Assembly (NCBI GenBank): GCA_027919835.1
Contig: JANVFP010000001.1
Coordinates: 1,178,001 to 1,242,000, forward strand
Length of the DNA stretch: 64,000 nucleotides
Source: Lentinula raphanica
Lineage: Eukaryota > Basidiomycota > Agaricomycetes > Agaricales > Omphalotaceae
Direction of reading: 5' to 3'
The notes under the pieces were generated by a model. That model saw only the letters and a program-made list of their open reading frames with translations. It did no database searches and was not told the origin of the DNA. Every line of letters starts with the position of its first letter. The stretch's first letter is position 1. Shown here piece after piece: positions 22,128-32,972 of this stretch. The position numbers and the translations under genes are program-made.

Positions 22128-23969
22128 ATGCGACTTCAACGTATATACTGTGGCACAACATTCGTTATTCTTGCCGTTCTCTGTATCTTGTGTACTGGTG
22201 CAGTTCTTCCGTCGAACACCTATCAGGTCCCGCATCCAAGTGTTCCCTCTTCCTCAATTTCAAGATCTCCTCCGACTCTGTTCGACTCTCGAATGAGCCC
22301 CAAATCCCTGGACTCGGACATTGTGGGGAATCATTATGAATGGACAATCACTATCAAGTTTTCCGGCAAACTCAAAGTCAATAACAATGTCAATACTCGG
22401 TCCACCGTGACTGCTGTTGCAATCTGCCAAAACATTGCAACTGCATTGGAACCATATCTGCCCCCAAACACACTGTTCCACTTTCCGGGTTCAGTCATGG
22501 TTCCGCGCTGGAAGAGAGATAACACGATTCAGTTTAAATACTTCGTGCAGCTGGGCTTGCCGTCTACCTTCGAACAGAAATTTGGGTCTGGATCTGGGAA
22601 GGTTCGGAAGACGTGGGGTTCCACCCTCTACACAACAATTTCTCCAACAAAGGATGTTCCGGCGAATATCCCAGCTCTCCCGATCAACACTTATCAGGTG
22701 AGTATTCGTGATCCTGTCCGGTTGGCCGTAACACCAACGTCTCTCCTACTATCAGGTCTCGCCCACGAATCCTCCCAATCACTATCTTCTATTCGACTCT
22801 CAAATGATCCCTCAATCCCCAGCCACCGTCGGGGTCAATGTATGGATAGTCACCATCAATTTTGACAAACTGCCTGGTTTTGGCGCTGACAGCGAGGATA
22901 CTCGCTACGACGCTGTGTACATCCGCAAAAAAATCGCAACTGCACTGCAACCATATCTGCCCGAGAAGACCCTTTTCTATTTTGCAGGTCAGGGATTAGT
23001 TCCGCACTGGGATGAGGAGAATGAGATTAGGTTTGATTACTTCTTGCGACAGGGCCTGCCACTTAGGCCAATGTCCCGAAAAGAGAGATTGTATCATTAT
23101 GGGTCTGGGGATAAAAGATCTGGGTCTGGGGCGGTCAAGAAGATGCAGTCCTATACCCTCAAGACAACGATTTATCCTGAAGAAGAGAGTACACCACCTG
23201 CAATGCTAGATACTCATCAGGTTAGTATTCATGCTCTGTCCGGTTGTGTGTAAAACTAACATATCTTTACCAGACCTCGCAGACAATGAGCGAGTCTTCC
23301 TCCACCTCGACTTCACCAGATGTCTATCTAGTTGACTCTCACATGAACTTCCGCTCTCTAGACTCCGTCGGGGTCGATTACCAAACAATTTCCGTCATGT
23401 TCCGTTATGAAGATCAAACTGACTTCGAAGCTCAAGCCCAAGCCCATGATATCTACAGAAATATCATAACTGAACTGGCACCACAACTTCCCCCGCACAC
23501 TCTGTTCTATTTTCCGGCGAACAATCTGGTTCTGTGTTGGAATGCCCAAAATGAGGTAATGTTTGAACTGTACTTGAACCCTGGTCGTCCGTCCACCTCT
23601 GGATATGGAGGCCTTGTGTATTTTGGGGCTGGAAAGGTCAAGAAGGGTCCTATGTCTACACTCAAGACGTCATTCACTATCAAGGAGCCGATGAACTTGT
23701 TGTCAAAAGGGACAAGTTCCAGAACAGCAGACGTGGTGAGTAGTAACTCAGACTAGGGGAGTCATGAACTTATGCGCATTCATAACTCATGATTCCTGTC
23801 TCAGAATGACCATTTGAAGGACAAGAATTTCAACCTTGGCTCAGAGAAGAATCTCGATCTGACGTCGAAACATCAGACTAACTCTTTCCCCCGCAACATA
23901 CAGACCATTAATCTGGCACATTCTGAACAAAGGAAGAGAGATTTCTTGAAGTTGGCTGATTACAATTGA
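22128..23969 (+). CDS. secreted module-family protein, copy 3 (three modules)
   Basis: Four exons in phase 0: 22128-22697, 22756-23220, 23274-23735 and 23805-23969, for 553 residues. The signal peptide (MRLQRIYCGTTFVILAVLCI, then LCTGAVLP) and module 1 share one exon, so the intron that separates them in the other copies is absent. Modules 1-3 carry TALEPYLPPNTLFHFPGSVM, TALQPYLPEKTLFYFAGQGL and TELAPQLPPHTLFYFPANNL. Each ends in a Gly/Ser-Lys-Lys stretch (GSGSGKVRK, GSGAVKK, GAGKVKK). The last exon is a charged tail ending FLKLADYN. It has the largest module number in the array. A further possible exon after the stop (GTAAGTAG at 23983, acceptor near 24046) looks like leftover tail sequence now in the 3'UTR. 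Confidence 0.7.
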
Positions 23970-24202
23970 GCGTCAAACCCTGTGGTAAGTAGTCCTAATC
24001 ATCAATGGAATGATCATGGAAAGTAATCTCTTCATTCATCCTGCAGCTTGATGCCAACTAAAGAGACTCCGACGAGGCAAAGAAGGGTTTGGATAGCTAG
24101 CTAGATGTAGCACTTTGTGGATGTAAACTGGTATACAATGCCATTCGGATAGATACCTATTGCTACAATACGTGAGCAAAAATGTTATACTTCTAGAGGA
24201 CA

Positions 24203-25999
24203 TCAATCCCAATTGACCACCAGGCCAGGGATATTGGACACATATTCCATATCATCTTCTAGTATGTCTGTTCCAAGTAGAGTCACCTTGCACAGTCTAG
24301 CTACAGATGTGCATTCATCATCAATGGGCACCCCGGAGGAGCCCCTCGTTCGTGACAGTATCATATCTTTCAATCCAGGAAGAGTTAGTGAACGTTTCTG
24401 GAGGTGTATATACTCCCGTGTTAGTTTGAATGAGGTAAGCTTCGGAAGGAGGACAGATGAGCCCTCGGTGTATGTGAGACCACAGACTAGTAAAGGATTA
24501 ATATCGGCATGAAGAAGTCCTTGCAATTGAAATATGGAGACTGTAGGGAAAGCACCCAGTATTGCAGTGAGACCCTCAGGCTTTGTCAGTCGCCCATCAG
24601 CATCTGCTACATAGCCCAGGTCTGTCAAGCTGAGTATGGTCAAGTTTGTCATGGATCGAGCTTGGAATAGCACTAGATCTCTTGCAAGATTTTGAATGTC
24701 TTGGTGATCCACAACCCTGATATGAAGATCAGTGACTAGAGGAGCAGTAATGCAGCGGATCAGGGAAGATTCCGGATGGGAGTCAAGGGAGAGGGACCGT
24801 AAAGAAGGAAAGGATATTTGAATGCTCTCCTTGATGATAGGGTAGCATACGGCCTGGTACAACATGCACAGATCGAGTGAGATGAGATTTGTACATTGGG
24901 ATAGGATGCCAACAAAGACCTTTTCGGTAGATAGAGCATTGATTTGCAATGAAGTCAGTTGTTCAATGGGCAGGAATATCTGTCCTATTGGTACACTAAC
25001 CCTGGAAGAGGTTGCCCAGAGTTTGACCTCCTGTACATTTGGTGCGCCTTTGAGAGCCTCCATTGTGGAAACATCCTCATTTGTGCGATAGTGACGAAAA
25101 TGATTCTCATCAGCATCGACACCAATACACACCCTCTCCAAGCAAGGAAAAGAGGATGGCGGAAGCTCGAAGAGAGCAGATAATATTTTAAAGGGTGCTT
25201 GCAGGATCAGCCAGCGAATCTGTCCGCGAAACTCCAAGATGATGTGCATGAGTTCATCTGCCTTTACTTTTTGCTGACAAAATTTATCGGATTTCTGAGA
25301 CCAGAACCAGTCAAAGACCAAGTGAATGTCTAATGGAAGCTCTGCGCTGCGGCCAAACCAGTGTCTGACCCAAGAAAGGTCGTGTAGTAAAGCATTAGGA
25401 TGGCGTCCGGCTTTCAGATACAGCTTTGACCACATCCGGGGTGTAGCGTACGCAATCCTCAACCACTTCCTGGATACTCCAAGGATGAAAGCTGCAGTAC
25501 GAGCGCTATTGTCGAACACGGAAGTATCCAAGAAATCCGGACGACTTGCTTCCTCGAAGATGAGAGAGAAGACTTCCGGAGGGAGTTGAGAGATGGGTAA
25601 CAGCTTGTTTTTGAGCGAAGCAAGCCTCGCGTTCTTGCGCTCTTTTGAACGCGTCAGCTTCCAGTATTTCTCCTGAATCGAATGCCATTGGCGTTGGGTG
25701 TCGGAAATACGGTCCTGGAGGATTGACAACTCCTGTTCGATGTCAGAAATCTGTTTTTGAAGCGAGCCATGTTCAGTTGGCTCAGACCGATTAGATTCTT
25801 CAGTCTTGAGTAAGCACTGAGGCTGAGAATCAAGCTGCGACTCGGAGTCAAGCTGCGGTAGAGACATAACCAACGCTGAACGTTGAAGCTGAAGAGCAAG
25901 GAGGCTTGTTGAAACAGCCTCGTGGACGCGCACTGGACGCGTGAATTTTTTTGATAAGCGCCGGTCAGCAATGAGCGCTAATTGGCGTGAGAATCTCAT
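24203..25999 (-). CDS. F-box-like / LRR-fold protein with N-terminal coiled coil
   Basis: A single exon encodes 598 residues. An N-terminal coiled coil (about residues 78-130: QKQISDIEQELSILQDRISD and following) is followed by an F-box-like motif, LPPEVFSLIFEEA, near 140-155. After it comes the agaricomycete-typical SRKWLRIAYATPRMWSKLYL and a long leucine-rich solenoid-like region. In fungi such proteins recruit substrates to SCF ubiquitin ligases through the LRR part. The target is unknown. The first Met is used; a second Met near residue 45 (MSLPQLDSES) could also serve and better matches typical N-termini. It sits inside the tandem secreted-gene array on the opposite strand. Confidence 0.75.
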   Translation of the reverse strand: MRFSRQLALIADRRLSKKFTRPVRVHEAVSTSLLALQLQRSALVMSLPQLDSESQLDSQPQCLLKTEESNRSEPTEHGSLQKQISDIEQELSILQDRISDTQRQWHSIQEKYWKLTRSKERKNARLASLKNKLLPISQLPPEVFSLIFEEASRPDFLDTSVFDNSARTAAFILGVSRKWLRIAYATPRMWSKLYLKAGRHPNALLHDLSWVRHWFGRSAELPLDIHLVFDWFWSQKSDKFCQQKVKADELMHIILEFRGQIRWLILQAPFKILSALFELPPSSFPCLERVCIGVDADENHFRHYRTNEDVSTMEALKGAPNVQEVKLWATSSRVSVPIGQIFLPIEQLTSLQINALSTEKVFVGILSQCTNLISLDLCMLYQAVCYPIIKESIQISFPSLRSLSLDSHPESSLIRCITAPLVTDLHIRVVDHQDIQNLARDLVLFQARSMTNLTILSLTDLGYVADADGRLTKPEGLTAILGAFPTVSIFQLQGLLHADINPLLVCGLTYTEGSSVLLPKLTSFKLTREYIHLQKRSLTLPGLKDMILSRTRGSSGVPIDDECTSVARLCKVTLLGTDILEDDMEYVSNIPGLVVNWD

Positions 26000-27629
26000 A
26001 TTCCTTCAACCATCACCAACGACGTGATAGGTCTCGAGCTTCCACATCATCTTCAACACTGCCTCTCTCAACGCGCACGGCCAAACAGCACTCTGAAGTG
26101 ATGAAGACGGATACAAACACGATCTTACTCTCGTCTTACCACCTGACATGATAACCTTCTACTTCATCATCGTCACCAACTCTCTCTTACTAGCCGTCCA
26201 CATACTCAAAGTCAACATACCATACTTCATATGACTCCGACAATGACGCTGACTTCAACTTTCATAGCTGGTTTTTGCCGTAGTTCAATCAAACAATCTA
26301 GCCGCGAGTGCCAGTGAGCAACCCCGGACCCTACTAGCAACTATTATCTACGCGCATTAGGTGACCGGATCTACTGGTATCGTTCCTTCTGTCTCGTACG
26401 GTGGGCATCAGCGCTCTTGTGGAGCCTCAACGACCGGCTTCAGCTGGGCTTGAACCCTCTACGTCCTTTTGAAAGTAAAAGCTGTACGTCGACAACTTTC
26501 ATGTATCAGGTTCTTCATATTCTAAACATGTCCTCAATCAGATCTGTTTGATTTTTTCGACATCGAATCGCTCACTTACGTTCCGTGGCTGGACAATGTG
26601 CTTTGCTCGCGAGCTCGTCGTAGCGTATGTCATGCTGGAGTCAACAATGGTTCGAACCGCCATTCAGTGATATAAGTTCCTATCCGAGTGTATACGAACG
26701 TCCTTGGTATGCTTTGTTTCGACTCCTCGATTTCTAATAGGCTGAATATTCTATAGCAGAAGGATTGGTTCCTTCGATGGCATCGTTCTCGGTATGATTG
26801 AGGAGGATACAGGAGATGTCGACAAATCCAATGGGCACGCCAGTATTCACACGAAGAACCCTGTTCAAGAGCTTGCATTCAGGGAGAGACAGAAAATAAC
26901 AAGCATGCGGCAAAGAGAAGGAAATGATCAATCTGCTCCGATTGGGGGGTGTAGTCAGGCTGTGGAGATTTTGACGCGGAATTCCATGAGATGTGAGCTT
27001 ATTATCTACGTAAATTCTCAGTGTTGCCTATGGAATTGATCTGATGCCTCAACAGTCTCTTACAACGTCAATAAGGACGGCATCGAGATTGCTGTATCCA
27101 CGTTCATCGAGTCTGCCTTCAGACTGGGTTATTCGAGAAGTTGTAGAGCTCAATAACAGGCCGAGTCAATTGGTTCAGGTAAGTACTGAAGGATTCTTCT
27201 AGTAAGAACCATCCCTCAACGTGACATACACAGCGCATCGCTCATCCTAAAACGCACGAATCACCCCCCCATTTAATTTTTTCCAGCTCGGTGCCAGCTT
27301 AACAGACTCTGACCAGGCGAAGAAGTGGTTTTTTGGATAGCTAGGCATAGCAGTTTGTGGTCGTACATAGATGAAGAAACTGGCAACTATGTCATTCGAA
27401 CAGTCATTGGACACCTACTTCTTTGCGTATGGACCAGGCCGATGGCACCTTTGGGAAAGATGGAACTGCAGTGCATGGAAGAATTCTTGAACTTGAGACT
27501 ACTAACGTGAGCACCCTTCACAAGCCTTCGCAGCCCTTTGCTCGTCCGCAGGCTCAGGCAAGACATATGTATTGTCTCTTATAACCGATAGCATCCGATT
27601 AGGATAACCTGTGATGATAACGAACAGTC
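26000..27629. other. intergenic with decayed paralogue remains
   Basis: No intact gene. Small frames at 26794-27039 and elsewhere have no motif. The right part contains the relic listed at 27287-27365. Confidence 0.4.
27287..27365 (+). pseudogene. relic 3' end of a module-family copy
   Basis: An acceptor-like TTTCCAG is followed by CTCGGTGCCAGCTTAACAGA, then CTCTGACCAGGCGAAGAAG, GGATAGCTAG, and CAGTTTGTGG. This parallels 24046-24122 behind copy 3 (CTTGATGCCAACTAAAGAGA, CTCCGACGAGGCAAAGAAG, GGATAGCTAG, CACTTTGTGG). The shared order shows a duplicated gene end whose coding part has been lost or scrambled. Confidence 0.5.
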
Positions 27630-27802
27630 GAGCGTGAGAATGGCTAAGGCGAGATTATAAAACAGTATCTCTCTTGATGGATGCGGTATCTTCACAACGC
27701 TGGTCGTCGAGGTCAAAATTTGCAGGTCAAAGGTATGATACCCTACTACCCACCTTTGAAACTTGGAAAAAAAAACTCATACTTGCCTATGCTTTTGACT
27801 AG
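27630..27802 (+). promoter_or_regulatory. shared promoter box, leader and 5'UTR intron, copy 4
   Basis: The box GAGCGTGAGAATGGCT is at 27630-27645. The leader CTTCACAACGCTGG starts at 27690. The 5'UTR intron is 27733-27802 (GTATGATACC...TTGACTAG). It is nearly identical to copy 5. Confidence 0.7.
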
Positions 27803-27912
27803 CTCAGCCTTATTCTTCCTACAATAATTTTGATATTACCAAACCAACTACTACATTAAAGATTCGTTCAATCGTTGCCTTTGAAGCTCAAGCAGTCAAA
27901 TCTGTGCGAAAC

Positions 27913-30069
27913 ATGCGACTTAAATATTCATGCTGTGGCACAAAAGTTGCCATTCTTGGTGTACTCTCTGTCTTCTGTACCGTTGCGGCTGCCCCAATAA
28001 AGGTTACTATTAAACATATCAACCACGACTGATTGCTTGTACTAAAGCCTCTGATGTATCTTGTATCAGGCCCCTTTCCAAAGCTTTCCCTCCTTCCGAG
28101 AGTTGGATTCTTTCAACCTATACGACTCTCACATGAACCTTCAATCTATCAATGATGTTGGAGTCTCCAGATGGACGGTCACTATCCTGTTTGTCAGCAA
28201 ACTCGAACTAAGCGGCAGTTCCCAAATGCAATCCGATGCTCCTCCAGTTTTCGATAACAAGGTGCTACTTGAGGACAAATCCCAATTCAGCGGCACCGGC
28301 TCTTTAACGCAGTCCGATGCCAATGCAGTTTTCCAAAACATGGCAACTGCGCTGCAACCACATCTTCCCGGGTCGGATACGCTGTTCGTCTTACCGCATT
28401 GGGGATCTATTCCATCCTGGAATAAGTATCAGAAAATCGAGTTTCATTACTTTGTGCAACAGGGCTTGCCGCTCAAGTCCGGAACCCGAACCGAGAAAGA
28501 ATTCGGGACTGGATATGTTGAGAAGAACGAGGACGGGACACCTAAGACGAGCATTCGTTTGAACACCAAGGTGAGTATTGATCATCGAAAACGCTGTCTA
28601 GATACCTGTAAACTGACAGTTCTTGTATCAGGACTCAATGAACTTCTATCTTGTTGACTTTGAAATGAAACGCCACGACCCTTACAGTGAGCCTGATGAC
28701 AGTTATCGATGGACACTTTCCGTCAATTTTCATCTCAAAGCCACAACTGACGATGAAGGCGATGTTGTCCACAAAGACATTGTCGCCAAACTGCGATCAG
28801 ATGTTGCCTCTCTCACCGAAGGCACCTTGATCTACTTTCCAAGCCATATTCAGATTCCGCCGTGGACCAATCAACACATTGATTTTGATCTCTTTTTGAC
28901 CCCTCGCGACCCTCGCGGCCCTCCACCATCCCGTAGTTTGAAGTTTCTCAAAAAGTTCGGGTCTGGGTCTGTCAAGCAGGCTTCGAAATCTCGGGGAGTC
29001 ACGACGAGATTAACTTTTGAATCGAGTGGGCCGTCCGAAGGCACAGGAGATAACTTCCCCGTGGTGAGTAGTATACCTGATATTCTAGGGAACCACATAA
29101 AAGTTACCTAAGTTGACGACTTATGATTTCTCTCAGCTGCGCCAGCATGGGCACAACAACAACGAATTTATTTGGACACCAATTTCTGATGCTCCGAAAA
29201 ATTCGAAGGTTGAAGAAGAGAAGGTGCCACCGACTCAGGAATTTAGATCGACTGCCCAAAATTACACTTCGGAGTTCCCTCCGGTGAGTAGCCGCTTTGA
29301 TAACAAGGAGATCATGGAAATTAATCTGTGTTGCTTCCTTCAGCTCAGCGCTCCTGCCCAGACGGGAGAATCGACAGCCACTCATTCAGCCCTGGTTAAA
29401 CCAGAGACGACACAGGGGGGAGGAAGCATGGCCTCGCTCTTTCAGCACGATGTCGCCACCTCAAAGAATGTTCAGAAAGTGCCGTCGGCCCCGCCTCAGA
29501 AATTTGCATCGACTGCCCGCCGCAATCACAAATCGAAGTTCCTCACGGTGAGTAGCTGCTTCGATAATAAGGAGATCATGGAAAGTGATGTGCGTCTGAT
29601 TCATCCTTCAAAAGACGAACAAATTGGCAGCCACCCGTTCAGCCCCGGTTAAACCAGAGTTCCAGAACAGCGATGTCACCTCAAAGAATGTTGACCAGAA
29701 AGTGCCGTCGACCCAGCCTCAGGAATTTGCATCGACTGCCCGCGATTACAAATCGAAGTTCCCCGCGGTGAGTAGCCGCTTTATGATGAGAAGATCATGG
29801 AAAGTAACGTGTGTCGTTTGGTTCATCCTCCAGATCGACCCCCAGATGGAGACATTGACAGCCACTCATTCAGCCCCGATTGAACCAGAGACGGTACAGG
29901 GAGGAGGAACCATGGCCTCGTCATGGTCTCAAGCTCTGACGTCCGAGACCCCTGGGATAGAAAAGGTGTGTAGCCTTGATAACTAAGGAAATCACGCAAT
30001 GTAACATAAGGTGTTTGATTTTTCTATCAGCCCCCACCTGTCGTCTTGAAAAAGAGTAAGAAAAGCTAG
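27913..30069 (+). CDS. secreted module-family protein, copy 4 (two modules, five tail exons)
   Basis: Eight exons, all phase 0: 27913-28002, 28070-28570, 28632-29063, 29137-29283, 29344-29547, 29615-29767, 29834-29965 and 30031-30069, for 565 residues. Exon 1 is the signal peptide (MRLKYSCCGTKVAILGVLSV, then FCTVAAAP). Exon 2 is module 1 with an extra QSDA-containing duplication before TALQPHLPGSDTLFVLPHWG. Exon 3 is module 2 (GTLIYFPSHIQIPPW). Exons 4-7 are tail cassettes: several end in FASTARxxxSKF followed directly by the splice site, and several begin with SAPxQTxxxTATxSAPxxPE. Exon 8 ends KKSKKS. Exon 6 uses an AAAAG acceptor because the usual CATCCTTCAG is damaged. Function is unknown. 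Confidence 0.7.
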
Positions 30070-30455
30070 AGGCATAGCACTGAGCAGTGTCTGGGAGTAT
30101 GCAGACGGACTGGTTGGAGTGGAGGTCACTGGTAGACTATGTTGGTCGACTATATAGATCAGGCCGAGTCTGGCGTCTGTTTGGGAACCTTTGGGAACGG
30201 CTTTCGATCATTCGCATGAGCCATAACTGCATAGAAGAATTATTATACTTGCTAGTATATGATGTACACTACACATGCACAGTACTAAAATAGGCGAGCC
30301 CCTTCACTCGTCCGCAAGCTTAGGAGTCAGGAAGGCTCGTACAGGACGTATGTTACTATGTATTATTATCGTCCGATGACCTGTAACACTGAAGTTTGAA
30401 CAGCCTGTAACAGGCCTCCCTCAGCCTCCGAGGAGTGCTTTGATAACGAACAGTC
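30070..30455. other. 3' flank of copy 4
   Basis: No gene. It resembles the sequence after copy 5 (AGAGGCATAGCA, GACGGACTGGT, GGAGGTCAC, ACTATGTTGGTCGACTAT in the same order), so the 3' flank was part of the duplicated unit. Confidence 0.5.
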
Positions 30456-30628
30456 GAGCGTGAGAAAGGCTAAAGCGAGATTATCAAACAGAGTATCTCC
30501 ATCGATGGATGCGGTATCTTCACAACGCTGGTCGTCGAGGTCAAAATTTGCAGGTCAAAGGTATGATACCCTACTACCCACCTTTGAAACTGGGAGAAAA
30601 ACTCATACTTGCCTATGCTTTTGACTAG
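30456..30628 (+). promoter_or_regulatory. shared promoter box, leader and 5'UTR intron, copy 5
   Basis: The box GAGCGTGAGAAAGGCT is at 30456-30471. The leader CTTCACAACGCTGG starts at 30518. The 5'UTR intron is 30561-30628 and is almost the same as in copy 4. Confidence 0.7.
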
Positions 30629-30729
30629 CTCAGCCTTACTCCCATTCGATAATTTCGATATTACCAAAACCAACCTCTACATTGAAGATTCGTTCAATCG
30701 TTGCATTCGAAGCTCAAGCGGTCAAATCT

Positions 30730-32972
30730 ATGCGAAACATGCGACTTAAATATTCATGCTGTGGCACGAAAGTTGCCATTCTTAGTGTACTCTCTGTCTT
30801 CTGTACCGTTGCGGCTGCCCCGATAAAGGTTAGTATTAAACATATCAACCACGACTAGTTGCTTGTACTAAAGCCTCTGATGTATCTTGTACTATCAGGC
30901 CCCTTTCCAAAGCTTTCCCTCCTTCCGAGAGTTGGATTCTTTCAACCTATACGACTCTCACATGAACCTTCGATCTTCAAACGATGTCGGGGTCTCCACA
31001 TGGACGGTCACTATCATGTTTATGGACAAACCCCAATTGAGCGTCGGCTCCCAAATGCAGTCCGATGCTCCTCCAGTCTTCGATAACAAGCTGCTACTTG
31101 ACTCGGAGGACAAATCCCAATTCAGTGGTGGCTCCTTAACGCAATCCGATGCCAGGCCAGTTTTCCAAAGCGTGGCAACTGCGCTGCAACAACGTCTTCC
31201 CGAGTCGGACACGCTGTTCCTCTTACCGCATTGGGGATCTATTCCATGCTGGAATAAGCATCAGAAAATCGAGTTTCATTACTTTGTGCAACAGGGCTTG
31301 CCGCTCAAGTCCGGAACCCGAACCGAGAAAGAATTCGGGACTGGGCATGTTAAGAAGGAAAACGACGGGGTACTTAGGACCACCATCGATTCGGACAAGT
31401 CTGGTACGAACCGGAAAAAAACTCAGGTGAGTATTCAACATCAAAAACACTGTCTAGATGCAGGCTGTCAAACCAACATTTCTTGTATCAGGGCCTGCAC
31501 ACAAGCTCTTCTTCCTCCTCTACTTCAAACGAATTCTATGTTGTCGACTCTGAAATGAAACGTCATGACCCTTTCAAGGACAGTTATCAATGGCTACTTT
31601 CCGTCAGCTTTCACCTAAAAGGCAAGACAATCGCCGACAAAGGCAATGTTGTCCACAAAGACATTGTCGCCAAACTGCGACCCTATCTTACCTCCCTTCC
31701 CGAAGGCATCCTGATCTACTTTCCAAGCAATGATCGTATTCCGCCGTGGGATAAAACCCGCAAAATAGGGTTTGATTTATACTTGACTCCTCACGACCTT
31801 CGTAGCTCGAGTCTATCATTGTCTGGTTTCAAGAACCTCAAGAAGCTGGGGCGTGGGGATATTAAGCAGGACTCGAATTCTCAGATCACGACGAATTTGC
31901 ACTTTGAACCGACTGAGCCGTCGAAAGGCACAGGAGACAACTTTCCCGTGGTGAGTAATAAACCAACCTGGTATTTTACGGGGTTCACGCAAAAACTAAT
32001 TGAGTTGACAACTTATGATTTCTCTCAGTTGTACAATTTGGGAAAGAACAATCTCATGTTCGATCGGCAGCCAAATCCTGGTCCGGGGAAAAATAAAGGA
32101 AAAGGAGTGGAAGACGTTACACCGATTGAGCATGAACAAAGTTTCAGCAGCGCTGATTACCATCTGCCGCCCCCCGAGGTGAGTACCCTTAATAACTAAG
32201 ACATGGAAAGTAACATGAGTCCGTAACTTTTGATTTTATCTTCCAGTTCCACGGTGTCACCGTGAAAAACGTTGACCAGGGTTACCAGGAGAAAGCCCCG
32301 ACTCGGAATTTTGGATCGACTGCTCGCGATTACACTTTGGAGTTTCCTGAGGTGAGTAGCCCCTTTGATAATAAGGACTCGGACATAGATAGTATTGTGT
32401 CTCTGATTCATCCTTCAGCTCAGCGCTCCTGCCCAGACGAATCAATTGGCAGCCACTCGTTCAGCACCCCGGGTCAAACCAGAGACGGCGCAGGGAGGAG
32501 GAAGCACGGCCTCGCTCTTCCGGCACAGCGATGATGTCACCCCGAAAATTGACCAGGTTTCCCAGGAGAAAGCGTCGATCCCGCCTCAGAAATTTGCATC
32601 GACTGCCCGCGATTACGAATCGAAGTTCCCCGCGGTGAGTAGCGCTTTGATAATGGGAAGATCATGGAAAGTAACCTGTGTCGTTTGATTCATCCTTCAG
32701 CTCGGCGCCCAGACGGGAAAAACGACAGCCACTCCTCCAGCCCCGGTTAAACCAGAGACGGTAGTGCAGGGAGGAGGAAAGATGGCCTCGTCATGGTCAC
32801 GAACTCTGACGTCCGCGTCAACCCCTGAGACATATGAATTCGTTGAAACGGAGTTTCCTACGGTGAGTAGCCTTGATAGCCAAGGAAATCACGCAATGTA
32901 ACATGAGTTGTTTGATTTTTCTTTCAGCTCTCATCTACCAATAAGAAGAATCGCGGTCAGAAGAAAAGCTAG
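30730..32972 (+). CDS. secreted module-family protein, copy 5 (two modules, five tail exons)
   Basis: Eight phase-0 exons: 30730-30828, 30899-31426, 31492-31950, 32029-32178, 32247-32351, 32419-32634, 32701-32862 and 32928-32972, for 587 residues. An upstream in-frame ATG (30730) adds three residues compared with copy 4, where that codon is GTG; the conserved start is 30739. The signal peptide is followed by module 1 (with the QSDAPPVFDNK / QSDARPVFQSV internal duplication) and module 2 (EGILIYFPSNDRIPPWDK). Tail exons 5-6 end in FGSTARDYTLEFPE and FASTARDYESKFPA, exon 7 ends in FPT and exon 8 in KKS. It is the closest relative of copy 4, including intron sequences. Function is unknown. Confidence 0.7.

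Noticed and set aside
25978..25995. GGCGTGAGAATCTC resembling the module-family promoter box
   Set aside because: It overlaps the F-box coding start, matches only part of the box and no leader follows.
26650..26670. GGTTCGAACC, similar to a tRNA T-loop
   Set aside because: No matching acceptor, D or anticodon arms could be folded around it.
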